The notes beneath the pieces were generated by a model that was not told the DNA's origin, ran no database searches, and saw nothing but the letters and a program-made list of their open reading frames with translations. Made by a program: the position numbers and the translations under genes. From Dioscorea cayenensis subsp. rotundata (taxonomy: Eukaryota; Streptophyta; Magnoliopsida; Dioscoreales; Dioscoreaceae), in contig NC_052481.1 of NCBI RefSeq assembly GCF_009730915.1, positions 2,542,001 to 2,606,000 of the forward strand: 64,000 bases of DNA. The letters run 5' to 3'. Shown here piece by piece: positions 12,063-25,587 of the stretch; within the stretch, counting starts at the first letter, position 1; the number at the start of each line of letters is the position of its first letter.

Positions 12063-13442
12063 AGTTTTTTTTCACCAAAATGATATGTGTTCTATATCTC
12101 TTAGATTTTTTTCTTTTTTGTTATTTCATTATGTCTCCTACTATGTTTTTTTCATAGCTAGTGGTAGTTTTTATCAGTCTATATTTTCCCCTTGTTCTCT
12201 TTCTGTATACTCTTTGTAACTTTATGTTATCTTAATATATTAATTGTTTATTTATTTTATAAAAAAAAATAAACAAGGGGTGGTGAGAAAATCATTTGAA
12301 AATATGTTATTTGAAACATGAGAAAATCAAAATTTTTACCAATATTATTTAATGGAAAACCATATATAAGATCATTCACTCACATTTAAGATCTAGTACA
12401 ATAAATATATAGGGAAGAGGAAATTGTACAAGAAAAACACTTAAATACAATTGTACAACCACAAGACAAGAATTTACCTATTTTACCCAAAATTCAGGCT
12501 ATATTCCCTGGTATGGTGAAACCATAATTCCATTATCTACGTAAAAATTATAATGATTTGAATATGATGTATATATGAAGTATATTAATTAAAAGAAACA
12601 TAAAATATAAGCTGCTAATAAATTAAAGGGAAAATTTTACTAAATTATCTTGTGATTTGCCTCTTTACAAATTCGGGACCTGTGATTTGAGTTGTAATAT
12701 TTTAATACCTGTAGTCTAAACTATTTGCAAAAAAGTGCCAAATGTTTAACTCTGTTAATTTAAACTTGAATTTACCTTATTGTTCTTATTTACATTATTA
12801 AAATTTGTACTAATTAAAAACTATTAATATCTACATCCAATTATAACTTGAAAGGTTTTTAAATACAATGCAAATATACCTAAATGGTTTTCATTAATAC
12901 ATGTTTTAATAATATAAATAAGAAAAAAAAAAGGTAAATTCAAGTCCATAATTAATGGAGTTTAACGTTTTGCCACTTTTTTTATAAATGGTTTAAACTA
13001 CAGAGTACTAAAGTACTGCAACTCAAACCATAAGTGCCGAATTGATAAAAAGATAAACCGCGTGCACATGATAGTTTTATAAAATTCCCCCTAAATTAAA
13101 TATGGGTGAAGTACATTTTTTACTCTTTGTATAATTTTATATGGTATATATTTGTCTTTCTAAATTACTTTTATGTATTTTGAATTATAGTTAATGGTAA
13201 AAATATATTTATATTTTTAAAAGTATATTTATTTGTCTAATTATGAATTTTCTATATTTCAGAAAGATATATATTTGACAGAATAATTTTTTTTTTAAGG
13301 TATTTAAGTTTGAGGAAAAAAAATCTTTTTTTATAGAATAATGTGATGATCTAATACAATAACTCATGGTAATTACCAAAAGCAAAATCAATTATATATA
13401 TACACACACATAAAAAGATCCATAATGAATATAAACATTATA

Positions 13443-13447
<5 letters not shown>

Positions 13448-13490
<43 letters not shown>
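13448..13490. repeat. (TA)n microsatellite
   Basis: This is an uninterrupted TA array of about 21 units, followed by a short catata transition. Confidence 0.9.
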
Positions 13491-13496
<6 letters not shown>

Positions 13497-13668
13497 TTAA
13501 CTTTTAGTAGCAATAATCAACATCTTGGGTTGGCTTCAAAAGAATGAAATATATATACATACAGACAGACACATATATATCCTCATTAATTGATTCTATA
13601 AACAAATTCTATGATTATTTTTTTTTAAATGCTAAACATGCAATCCGTTGACTAATTTGTTTTTATTC

Positions 13669-13774
<106 letters not shown>

Positions 13775-14663
13775 CAATTTAAATAAAGTAATGAAGATGA
13801 GGAACATGCATGGAAATGGAGATTATATTCATATTTAGATCATATTTATTTATTTAACCGCCATTTTGACATTTTGATCTAATTAATTCAGCAAAGAATT
13901 CAATTCAAACCTAACCAAATAAGACTTATTAATAATATTAGTTAGCACAACCTACACCAATCAATGAGGATTTTTATTTTTTATTTTTGGTTTAAACTTA
14001 ATGTTTTAAATTCAGTGATTATTTAATTGAATCAACTACCCAATTATTAATTAGTAATCAGAGCTACCATACAAACTTTTGTTGTTATAGTTTCTAAACC
14101 CTAATAAAAAAGATTACCATGTTTTGAAGCTAACAGTCAACAATTTAATTTTTTTAGATTATAATAGACATGAATTATTTATTTATTTTTTTTTTTATCT
14201 ATGTAATAAAGATGGTTTACCATGTCACATTCTATTAAATTTTCTAATAACATGAAATAATCAAGCTAGTACATAACATACATAGATGCCTTCATAGATG
14301 AGATATTCATTTTATGTCCTTAAAATAAAAGTTAGCTATCAATTTGGTCCTAGGTTTCATTTTTATTATTTTTGACATCTACTAAATGGGAAAATAATAT
14401 TTCATGAGTAGTCATATATTAAAAAGGTATTGAAAATTATAAAAAATATATAGAGAGAGGATGCATAATCTACAAACGTTCGTAAATTTCAAATCTACGA
14501 ATGTTCATAAATTTTAACCTGTTGGATTTTAATCCAACGATTTTATATAGCAAAACCAAAATTAATTAATTCAGCTAATTCATAATTAGGTCTTACTGTA
14601 ATACCTTAATGATCACTGTGCTCAACTACAGACATTCCTATGAACGTATGCGGATGATGTTTT

Positions 14664-14710
<47 letters not shown>

Positions 14711-15097
14711 AAATGACAGTTACTTGGTTCCTAAGCATTTTATGGGAGCAGTTATTCTTTGATTTCTGTTAACAATTATCCATGCATTATTATCTCATAA
14801 TAATAATAATTATTAATTACCAAAAAATTTATTATAAATTTCAAAATTGTGAGCCAAAATAAAGTGTCATTTAATGTATATTTTTTAAAATAAAAAAATA
14901 AAAATTACTCTCAAATTTTAAATTTTTTTAAAAATTCAAAACAAAGAAAATACCAAAACCACCCATCTCATGTCCAATCTCTCATTTTTTGACTGAAGGT
15001 TAATTTTGGTATTTCACATGTTTATGAAGACCAGCGCATTATCGAATCGTACGGTGAGGCTTCAAATCCGCAACCGTCCACCGACCACTGGCTCCTG

Positions 15098-15250
15098 CCA
15101 CGTCATCATCGCGGGAAATCAAAGATGATGAGAAAATCCCAATCTCGAGGCATTTTGAGAACGATCCAACGGTCATTCTCTCCCCTCTTCACCCGTCTCC
15201 ATCCAACGGACCGATGGATACGTTAGTTGTTGCTCCATCTTGCTTATATA
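15098..15250 (+). promoter_or_regulatory. cluster of cell-cycle promoter motifs
   Basis: A GC-richer island in AT-rich DNA carries CCACGTCA (15098-15105, the ACGTCA hexamer seen in plant histone promoters) and GCGGGAAA (15111-15118, an E2F-type site). It also carries TCCAACGGTC at 15165-15174, an exact match to the MSA consensus YCYAACGGYY bound by MYB3R factors. A second CCAACGG (about 15203) and a TATA-like ttatataat (about 15243-15251) follow. Order and spacing look like an S/G2-phase promoter pointing right. No coding sequence follows until MINDY about 950 bases on. Confidence 0.5.
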
Positions 15251-16024
15251 ATTTTTTTTTACAAATACACCATTGTGAAACTTCTAAATTATATTACCAC
15301 CCTCAAATAAAATTTTTTTCCATAAATTTATATATATATATATATACCCACTAAATTGAGATTTTTCACTTGTACCCCTGTATGTTTATGTTTAAAAAAA
15401 TAAAATGAAATTTAACCATCAATAACTCATATTCTTTCACATAATTACTTTGAAGTATAAATCTATAGTAATTAAAAGTTTAAAACTCAAAAAAAAAATA
15501 AACTGGAAAAGATTTTTTTTTTATTGTTTTAAGATATTGTTAAAAAGGTATAAATATTTCTTTCACTAAAATTTCTTTACATACTAAAATGGTAACAACT
15601 AGTCAACATGTAATTTTAAAATTATATATATATATATATATACATTTGAAAAATCTCAAAATTTTATTTGCAACACTGTAATGTGAAAAATCCAATTTTT
15701 TATTTTTTTTTAAATAAATAAAAAAAACCTTTGAATATCCTCATGAGAGAGAAAAAAGAAAAAAAAAGTAATTTTATAATAAGAAAAAAGATATAAGGCA
15801 CCCTTAAATATTATAATTCTGGCTCAAAATAAAAGAAATAACGCAAAACAATTTTAAATATTTTCATATATTTTGACAGGAAAAAATTTAAAATTTAATG
15901 TTATACATTAAAAGACTCATAATTATAACAACATATGCAGAAGACACCCTCAAAGTTTCATTTATTAAAAACAAAAAAGTATAAAAATGCTATTTTTATT
16001 TCCTAGAAACCCTTGAATAGCTCC

Positions 16025-16063
<39 letters not shown>

Positions 16064-16066
16064 AGA
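16025..16066 (+). promoter_or_regulatory. GA-repeat tract in MINDY 5' leader/promoter
   Basis: This is a (GA)n tract with minor interruptions, about 135-175 bases upstream of the MINDY start codon. Such tracts are bound by plant BASIC PENTACYSTEINE factors and are frequent in core promoters and 5' UTRs. A role here is inferred. Confidence 0.5.
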
Positions 16067-16199
16067 TTGGAGAAGAAGGAGAGTGGGTTTAGGGGTCTTC
16101 GCTATTCGTTCTTCTCTTGATTCAATCGCGGGATTCCAATCCTTGTTTGCATCCTTGAGAGCTTGAGGATTCGATCGGAGAGGTGTTGAACGGCCGGGG

Positions 16200-19100
16200 A
16201 TGGAGGCGGAGGCGGAAGCGGTGCCGGAAATGAAGAAAGAGGTCCCGGAACAGGAGGAAATCGTTTACAAGACAAAGGTCGTCGAGTTTTGTGGACGCTC
16301 TACTCCGATCGTTCTTCAGAACGATAACGGGCCTTGCCCTCTCCTCGCTATCTGTGAGCCCTCTCTCTTGTCAAATTCTCAATCCCCCCTTCCACTCCTT
16401 TTGGAATTCTTGTTTTTTTGAATGTTTTTTTTTTTTTTTTGGTTTTTTTGGTGATGATTTTTGGTTTTAATTTGATCGGGATGTAGGCAACGTTTTGCTG
16501 TTGCGGAATAATCTTAGTCTCAGTCTTGATGCTTCGGAGGTTTCGCTGCAGAAGTTGCTTTCCCTTGTGGCGGAACGTTTGATTGATTCTAACAGCAATG
16601 TTCAGGTTTCTTTGCGCCTTTTAGGCTATTTTGGCATTGTAAGATTGGTTCTTTTGTAACACGGAATGATGTTTGGTGGCTTGTTTTCAGGACAAGGATG
16701 AGGAGTATGTGAACAATCAACAACAGAATATATCTGATGCTATTGACCTGCTTCCTAGGCTTGCCACGGGCATTGATGTGAATGTGCATTTCAAGAAGTA
16801 ATATTGTAGTTAATCTTGTGATGTAATCTTTGATTTTCTTTGTTAGGTTTGTAACTTTGTTGTCTGATTTGTGTGGTGTTTGCAGGATTAATGATTTTGA
16901 GTTTACACCAGAATGTGCGATATTTGATCTCCTTGATATTGGTCTGTATCATGGGTGGATAGTTGATCCACAGGTGATTCCCTAATTATCAAGTTGGGGT
17001 TCCTTTTTCATATTTTAGCAGCTATTTCAAACTTGTCTGTATAACTCATTCTTTGTCTTTATTCCTTAATTGGTCTTCACATTTAAGCAATAAGGAGTTT
17101 ATCTGACTCGCAATCATTTGCAATGTGAAACTTAGCCTCTCCTGTGATGACCTTCCCTGTTTTGTTTTCAATTGTGATATCTTTAAGGTTTTATCATTGC
17201 ACTTGATAGTTCTTCAAACGAAGGCAATATGTATTAGCTAAATAAGAGGGTATCATTTGCGTGCTATACCTATTAAAGCTCTATTGTATGTTCAGTAATG
17301 TCGAGGTTGGCATCTCCCTCTTTATAGTAATAGTAACTGAGAATGACTACTAATTTTTGTTATGTTGACACATGTGCTAGAGACAGGGATTTTATCCTAG
17401 GAGGCCTTTTATGCTATTACTCTGTAGGGGATTTCCCAATTGGTTTCCAATTGTTTTATGCTATTCTTGATAGTAGTGATGCATGTTTCCCATTTGTTTG
17501 CTATTTATGACTTTCAAATTCTTGGATTGCCTTTCCTTTTTGTGCTTTTTCCTCTGTCTACATCTGTTAAGTATTGCTCAATTTGCTTATATGTGTGCTA
17601 TGTTCATATTAAGTCTTTAGTTTTTATTTGTGGAGTGGTCCTTTTCTTCCACAAATATTTTCTTTATGGAGAGGTCTATTTCTTCCACCAGCGTTTTCTT
17701 TCATGGATCTCTGAGTTTGGCGTTCTTATAAATCCAGTATGGATGTTGTCTAATCAGGATATTCAATTGTTTGGTCAAATGAAATAATTTCATTTCTTTC
17801 ATTTCCTCATCCGCTTTATGTATGACTTTGTGTGCTTAAGTTATGGCAAGTGAACAATTAAAGCCTGATTTTATATTAGACGGTGCCATCGTTCTCCTTG
17901 TTCCTCTTTGTTTCTCCCTTTAAATTCTTGAAATTGCCTGCACTTTGGAGTCTGCTCAAAAAATAATTCTGAACTCTGTAATCATGCTTAGAAAAAGCTT
18001 TTCATTGTGTGTTGATGGTATGGAGGATATTTTTTTTCCTTATCAAATCAGTTACTGCTTTTTCCCTCAAATGTTTGGACTATGCTTCTAGATTTATAAT
18101 TGGAACCGGCAATTGTCAACCATTGTGTATATGAATTTTCAACACCCATCTCTTGTTTTAGACATGTTCTTCATGCTTCTGTTTTACCTTTTTCGTTCAT
18201 ATAATCTTTTTGATGCACTTCATGTCTAGCTAGAGTCTTCAAGATATTGGACAGAACAAACCTGTTGTAATTTTGAGTTTGATTTTTCTTGTGGAAATGC
18301 CTAATTCTGAGTTTGATAGCCTATTGAAATAAGCAATGCTAGTTCTTTGAATTTATTTCTTAGGTTGCTTCCTTAATGGCTATACATATTTTTTCCCAGG
18401 ATGCTGATACTGCAGAGGCAATTGGGTCTAAGTCTTACAATACAATTGTTGCCGAACTTGTTGCCTTTGAAACAGAAAAGCCAGAGGGAGAAAGAAGCCA
18501 GAATAAGCAGGATGAAGATTTTGTAGATTTTGCTGCTGCAACTACTGCAACTTTAGGGGTTCCCTCACCATCCATTTCCAGAGCAAGATCTTTTGATGAC
18601 ACTCTGGTCCCTGCCCCTTCTGATGGCAGAGAAAGAAAAGGTGACCTTGAAGAAGCAGAGGAGTTGATGAGAGTCTTGAATTTGTCAAGGACTGAATTGA
18701 GTGGTAACACTGATTTACATAGACCACCTGATACTGCTCTGAATTTTTTTTCAACCAATTATGCGGGAAATCAACATACTAAGTGTTCTGAATATGAGAT
18801 TGAGAATGTTTTATTAATGGCACAAGATGGAGATGGACCAAAAGATTCCTTGCTACCAGAAGTCATTTTGACTCAAGAATGCACAGCATCTATTGATTGC
18901 AAATCCAATAGCTTATCACCCAATATTATTTCAACAGATTCAGATGCTATCTCTTCCATGGTTTCTGTTCAGAGCAGCAGGTGTGCGTTAATCTCTGAAG
19001 GATTTGGAGATAATTCGGATCCGAACAATTTGAGTGGGAATGTTAGAACTGATATATCCATTCATAAAGAAGCTCCACCTGCGGATGAATGCTTTGCTAA

Positions 19101-22100
19101 CAAAGATCAAACACCTGTAAAGAGTCGATGTACCTCTCAGGAATCCACTGAGGACATCTCTATACCTCAAACCCACTCTAACACTGTTGATAATCTGATT
19201 GACTCTGGCATGACAGTCCCTTCTATTGCATCTGCACCCAATACAGATTCCTGTGTTTCTATTGGAAGAGAAGAGTCTGTTGATGCTTCTGAGTGTGTCT
19301 CAAGCCTTGAAGACAGTGAACCTATATATGAAGGAGAAGAATGCATCCTCGATTCTCAACATTCTACTTTTGAAGATCGGGAGCCAGTCTATGAAGGTGA
19401 GATTATTCTCGCTGAACAATCTGGAAAAATAGATGTTACCAGCTCTCAACATTCCTTAGGTGAAGGTGTAGGTAAACAATGTGAGTTATCCTATTCTTGT
19501 TCTCTCTGATTATTAGCTAATGTCTTAATTCTCTATCGTCTCCTTTGATATGATTACTTATTTGCCAATTATTTTCCTCTCCAGGGCAATTGATAAAGAC
19601 CTTTCTGGAAAACAGTGCAAGTCAATTGACCATTTATGGGTACATTCATTCTATTGCCTGATGTAGAATTTTTTTTTTTTTTGGTCAATGTGCTGTTATT
19701 GATTGAAAATATTGCCTGTTCTTTGTTGGTTATTTGCAGCCTGTTCTGCCTGCAAGAAGGTCTCAAGGAACGGGAGCTATGTGTATTTTTCCGTAATAAT
19801 CATTTCAACACTATGTTTAAGGTACAATCCCACCAATGACTACTTTATTATTATTTTTCCCTTGGTGAGATCTTTTTTATTTTTTATATTATTTATACTT
19901 TGTTTTGCAGTTCAATGGTGAACTGTATATATTGGCTACTGATCAAGGCTACCTAAATCAACCTGATTTAGTTTGGGAAAAACTAAATGAGGTACGTTAC
20001 TGCTTTTGTACTGTTGTTACAATGTTCCTTTTCGTGATTGTTTGACTCTCCTTTCCCTTTGTATAGTCTAGGCAGGCTTTTAGTTGTCACAAATATTGTC
20101 TATGGCTCTCGTTTCCTAAAGATATCTTGTTGCTTTTAGCTTATACTCTATTGATTCTTACGTTACTCTGACAAGTTTTGTTCTGTTCAATTTCCATTAG
20201 GTGAATGGAGATACTGTGTTTGTGACTGGATCCTTCAAGAAGTTTAATGCTGAAAATCAAGCCAGAGATCCATGGAATGAGCAGAATGCAAGGAGTAGTA
20301 CTGCTGTATGTGGCGTACCTTTACCAGTAGTATACATTGCAATAAGTTCCTTTTGATTACAATATAATGTTGAATAGCAAACTTAATTTATTTTTATTCC
20401 AGGACTATATTGCCTCTTTGGAAGCTTCAGATCCAGCTGGTTCTACTTTAAAGTATGTTTTTTATATCAAAATTGAACTTGATTCCTATTCACATGCACC
20501 ATATGCTTGGATGAATGCTTAAATTATGTAAAATTCTGTTTGACTAGTTTACTGTTTTTTCTTTTACTTCATACTCCACTCTGGTTATGCCCTTTGCATT
20601 AATCACAAGCTGCTGCTTCTTCTTCTTTTTTCTTTTCCTTTTTTTTTTGGCACGTCACATTTGGACATGGTTTTCTGCTTTACACTTTGGAAGCTTAAAT
20701 GCATGTATTGTTTGTTAATGTTCTACCCATGACCTTTTGTCCCTTGATTTTGCCTTTTTTGCCACACAATTTGAATGCCCTCCGCTTTCCGTACTAGTTT
20801 ATTAGTAGACCAGGATTTACATGACCAAAATCTAAAATCAATGTCCTCTCCATTTTCTGCCCTATTAAAACAGTTTTAATTTATTACGAACACCTTCTTT
20901 TGTGCCTCCATTATTTATTTATTTTTTTATTATTTACTCATTTATGGTTTTGGTGTGACCACAATTTAAGACAGGTGCTGTCATCTCTGTTGGTTATTTT
21001 ATTGGTATGCTTCTCTTTTTTTGTTGGATAACTCAACAGTCTAAACCCTAAAACATAACAAGTTTAACTGTGATGCCACAAAATTTACATTCAGGTTGCT
21101 ATACTCTTGCAAAACGCATGGCCTCTGTCTTTGACTTGGCCTTCAGTCTTTGAGAATACTGTGATTTCATACTTGATCTTTTTTTTTTGAGCCTACTTGC
21201 CTTTAACTGATTGTTTAATTGATTGGTTTATGAGTTATCTTTCTATTCTGTGGTGTTAAGGGTGTTCTTCATTGTCTTTAAATGCATAGGAAATTGGGAA
21301 ATAAAAGGATGTTGGTTTCCAAAAGTTTAGCATAAGAAAATTTAATGGTGTTAGTCAGTGAAAATTCGAATTGGGGCATTCATTGTGATGTTTTTCCCGT
21401 TGTCTTGTCATTATCACCGTTTGTTCAATCCCTATGTACAGTAAATGCCTCATTTTCAATGTCGTGGCTAATAGGAAACACTTGCCAAATTGTACTGCAC
21501 ATGTCACAGGCTCTAAAGGAGTTTCTTTCTTTGCGCTTTTTTTCTTATGGCTTTAGTAAGAGACTATTTTCCTGATGTAATTTATATGTTTTTTTTTGGC
21601 AGCTCTGATCTGCAACTGGCAATTGCACTTCAACAGCAAGAATTTGAACAACAGCCTCCACGCCAACAGCAACAGCAGCAGCAGCAGCAAAACCAGCAAC
21701 AATCTGTCAGTTCTCGCCCTAGACTTGTTACTGGGCCTCAGGTGTGTGTGATTTCTTTTACATGAAAGTATCCTTTTCTTCCTTAACAGCCACCTCATGT
21801 CTGTAAATGGAATAGTGAACATGGTTAGTAATTGAGTAAAATTTGCTCTTTGAAGTGAACTGAATTGATTATTGTTGTTATTATTATTATATTTTAAAGT
21901 GCTAGAGATGCATATTGTTTCATTTAAATACTATAAAATTCTAGCAATATAGTGCTAAATAAAATACCATAGACACATATGACCGCTGGAGAAAGTTATA
22001 CCAGAAGCTCAACACAATCTTTCCTATGGGGGCCTATGTTTGTCTGCATGGTAAACATTTGTGAACTTTGTAAACTAGTTCTTGTAATGTAAAAAGGGTT

Positions 22101-22649
22101 TATACTATGACTTTATTTTGATTTCTATTCGAAGAAAATACTCTGGATTAGCTAAATTTGATCTTGCAACATTTTTTACGTCTGTTTGGATGGTCTATTG
22201 CAATTCAACTAACATAGTTTGGAATCTAATTCAGACCAATGCAAGATGCAAAAAATGTTTTTTTTTTTTTTTAGTTACACATGAAAACACCGTGTTCTGT
22301 TTGCAATTCGTCGTCTAAAAAGTTGCCTTGGATGGAAAACTTCTCATCATTGTGCTGTCCTTGTGGAAATGTTCATCTCATAGACTTAAAACTGTAATTT
22401 TCTTTTCTTATGTAGCATGTGCTATTTTAAAACTTGCAAATGCTTTCTTGTGTGCTTGTCCCTCTGATGATAAAAACCACTAAATATGTTTTGCTTTTAT
22501 TTTGTTTATATTTTGAAACATTCTGGTTTGATTTATATGTACCTCAAGAATTAATCTTGGTAATTGATTCTTTGTTCCAGGTGCCAAGGAGCTCTAATTC
22601 TTCACAAAGGAGTGAATCCAAACCAAAAGATAAATGCATTCTCATGTGA
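16200..22649 (+). CDS. MINDY-family K48-ubiquitin deubiquitinase
   Basis: This is a cysteine protease of the MINDY (FAM63) family, which trims K48-linked ubiquitin chains. Twelve exons (16200-16353, 16487-16605, 16691-16797, 16886-16973, 18400-19480, 19585-19639, 19740-19821, 19911-19991, 20201-20305, 20403-20452, 21603-21741, 22581-22649) keep phase and give 709 residues. The catalytic Cys46 sits in QNDNGPCPLLAI and the probable catalytic His149 in LYHGW. The second half of the fold (SQLTIYGLFCLQEGLKEREL and RNNHFNTMFK) follows a 360-residue acidic, disordered insert encoded by one large exon. A ubiquitin-binding MIU-like helix (SDLQLAIALQQQEFEQ, about 642-657) is followed by a glutamine tract, and the C terminus CILM is a CaaX-like prenylation signal. 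The start is the first ATG after a GA-rich leader. No break is seen. Confidence 0.93.
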
Positions 22650-24877
22650 ACAGATATTGACATTGTAAATGATTGTGCATGCTTTGTTTTGTTTTATTTT
22701 GGTTTTTTTTTCTAAGGATCAGTTTTGTTGTAAATATTTTTCTTTTTACAGATGTTCATGATAATAATTTTCTAGCACATTCCATATTGTTGTCCCTCAT
22801 TTTTTTTTCTTTTCAAGAAATGCCTCTTGGTTTCCTCGTTCAATTTGATTTATTTATTTATTTATTTTAAATAACCTTGTTATACATTGAAAATGTGAGA
22901 ATAGCCTCTATTTTTATTTTTTTTATTTCTAATAAAAAAACACATGGTTTTTTTTATTACATTTTTAATAAGCTCTTATTAAATTTTTCTGGCTTTTAAA
23001 GTTATTTTTGTTGATGCCTTAAAAACAGAGGTGGAAATATGTAAATATTTTTATCTTTATATATACTTTTTATGTCTGTTTTTTTTTATTGTATGCATAA
23101 ATGATTGCTTAAATGATTCAATCTTCTACCAATTTTGGTCCACTTCCATTATTTTATCGTTACATTATATGCAGAATATATGAAATGTATTTCTTTATTT
23201 TCATAAATTATTTATTAAAAATAATAAGATACTTCTCTATTTTTAATAACAAATAGCTTTGAATAATAATAATAAGAAGGGAAAATAAATTATAAGTCCA
23301 TGAAAGTTTCTAAATTGTCCATATAAACTTTGACATTTGAATTTATCAGACAATTTTTTTTCTAACAATTTATATTTCAGTTAATGTTTTGTCAGTTTAT
23401 TCTATCTTACAATATATATAGTTTCAGCTTAAAATGTATAGTTTTCGTTTGACTACATAAATTTTATTTAATATATAGTATTTTTTATTTAATATTTACT
23501 TTTCAGTTAAAAAAAAGGAATATTTTATGAATATTCAACCTCCAAAGTGTTTTTTTTTTCTGGATAATCAAAATTTTCTATTATTCATTATCAATAATAA
23601 TAATAACTAGATTAAAGACCCGCGCTAACGCTGCGGATTAAATATATTAAAAACAAAATATTGCAATAATAGTATAAATTTTGCAAACAAAAACATTATT
23701 AATGTTATTTTTTTAAAATTATTTTCATTATATGAAGTATATTTATAAGATGTGAAGAATTGTGAAATATGTTATTGGAAATATTGAAGTATTATACATT
23801 AACACTTTATCATTTAAGAGAATTTGTCACAACTCATCGTTACATAAATATTGATTTAAGAGCAATGCTGTTGTTGAGATGGTACTATGTAAGATCCTCA
23901 TGCTTCTAATTTATTTTTGTTGCAACATGTTTATGATATGGGGAAATATTCATGTAATAATAATTTAAAATAATCAATAATAATCATTGAAATGGAACAT
24001 TTAGTAGGACTTGGTTGATGAATGAAATCAGTGTTATTTATATGTAATATTGAGTGATCATAATTGCAGTTTGTATAAAGTATTTGAATGGCTACCTATC
24101 TTTGATTATTTATGGTGCATGTTTATAATTGGTTTTACTTCTCCGATAGTGACACCAGTGATTTGAAAATCAAATGAGAAATGGACAATAAAGTTTAAAA
24201 ATTAGTATTATAGTGGTGGTCAATAATTTACTTATGTTTCAAGAAGAACAACTGAGAAAAGAAAAAAAAGGAATAATGAAAGAAAACAGGACAAATGAAA
24301 ATTTTCAAGATAAATGGCAATAACTAAACAGATGAAAACTAAACCAATTCTTTGCCAAGATTTATAGCAGCATTTTGCTAACTTTTTTTCCTTCTTGCAC
24401 TACTATTGCAAAAAAACACGGATTATTTTGAACTTGGATGCATTGCTTCCTTTTTCTTCCTCCATTTTTTTTTTAGTTTTTTTGGTTAGGTTAAAACACT
24501 GAAAATTTGAATGGATATCATAAGTTACATGTGGAGAATACGGTTTAGCTTTATAGAGAATAAATCAATACCTATGTGTTAATAAAGGTGTTGGTTTCTT
24601 GTGGGCTATGAATTATTTCAATAATTGAAACAACATAAAGTTGCAGGAATGTCAGACTTTGTGAAATATTTAGAAGGACAAAAGAAAAATGATTAATAGC
24701 TGGAGACTGACAAGCATTGTAGTAGTGAATTAAAAAATCTTGAACATGATAAAATGAACATATTGTTTTTATGCTTTAGTATTTTTTTTATACTTAAGGC
24801 ATATATTATGTTTAAGGTGATAATGATTAAAATTAAGTAAAGATAAACTATCATTATTATTTTAGCAAGCATAGAAC

Positions 24878-24942
<65 letters not shown>

Positions 24943-25587
24943 AAATGTAGATATGTATGACAAGGTTTTCTTTTCTCGCTCACATGTTTTCAAATAAATA
25001 AATAAATATACTTAATCTTTCCTTTTGATCAAGGAGTAATATATAAAAAAAAATTTAATATGAGAATAAAACTACCACGGTATAAAATCTTAAACTCAAA
25101 CTTTATAAGCCTTCCAATCTCTAATTAATAAGATTAATTCTAAATTTACGTTGTTTGTTTGCTTTTAATTGTTATTATTTTTTTATAAAAACTTTTAATA
25201 TATAAGCACAATGAAAACCTTACAATAACATTTCTATCTACCCATATTGAGGTTGATAATGAAATGGACAAATAGATTAATGAAATGGACATCAAAAACA
25301 AATTGTAAGTATAAAATTCACCTGATTTTTTGAGTGAAGGATAGCCTCAATCCGTCGAGCTTAAAATTAAATATGTGTACATGAATGTTATAATGCAATG
25401 ACAACTTTATATATGGGATGAAAGGGTTATTTCATGTTTTAATGTAGGCATTGTCAAAAGTCAAAAAGTCATAAAAATCATTGACACCAAAACCTAATTT
25501 GTAACCAACTATGTACGCCAGTTTAAAATGTCAACAATAGTGGCTCAATAATGCTGGTAAATTTGCCACAAAATCAGATCAAACATT
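22650..25587. other. AT-rich spacer downstream of MINDY
   Basis: This is the MINDY 3' flank and spacer. It contains poly-T runs, a GC-rich motif gacccgcgctaacgctgcgg at about 23617-23636 that resembles the subterminal sequence of plant Helitrons, and a long TA array. I see no supported gene. Confidence 0.5.
24881..24939. repeat. (TA)n microsatellite
   Basis: This is an uninterrupted TA array of about 29 units. Confidence 0.95.

Noticed and set aside
14450-14660. Possible MITE around an 18-base palindrome GTTGGATTTTAATCCAAC
   Set aside because: The outer ends show only loose inverted similarity and no target duplication was found.
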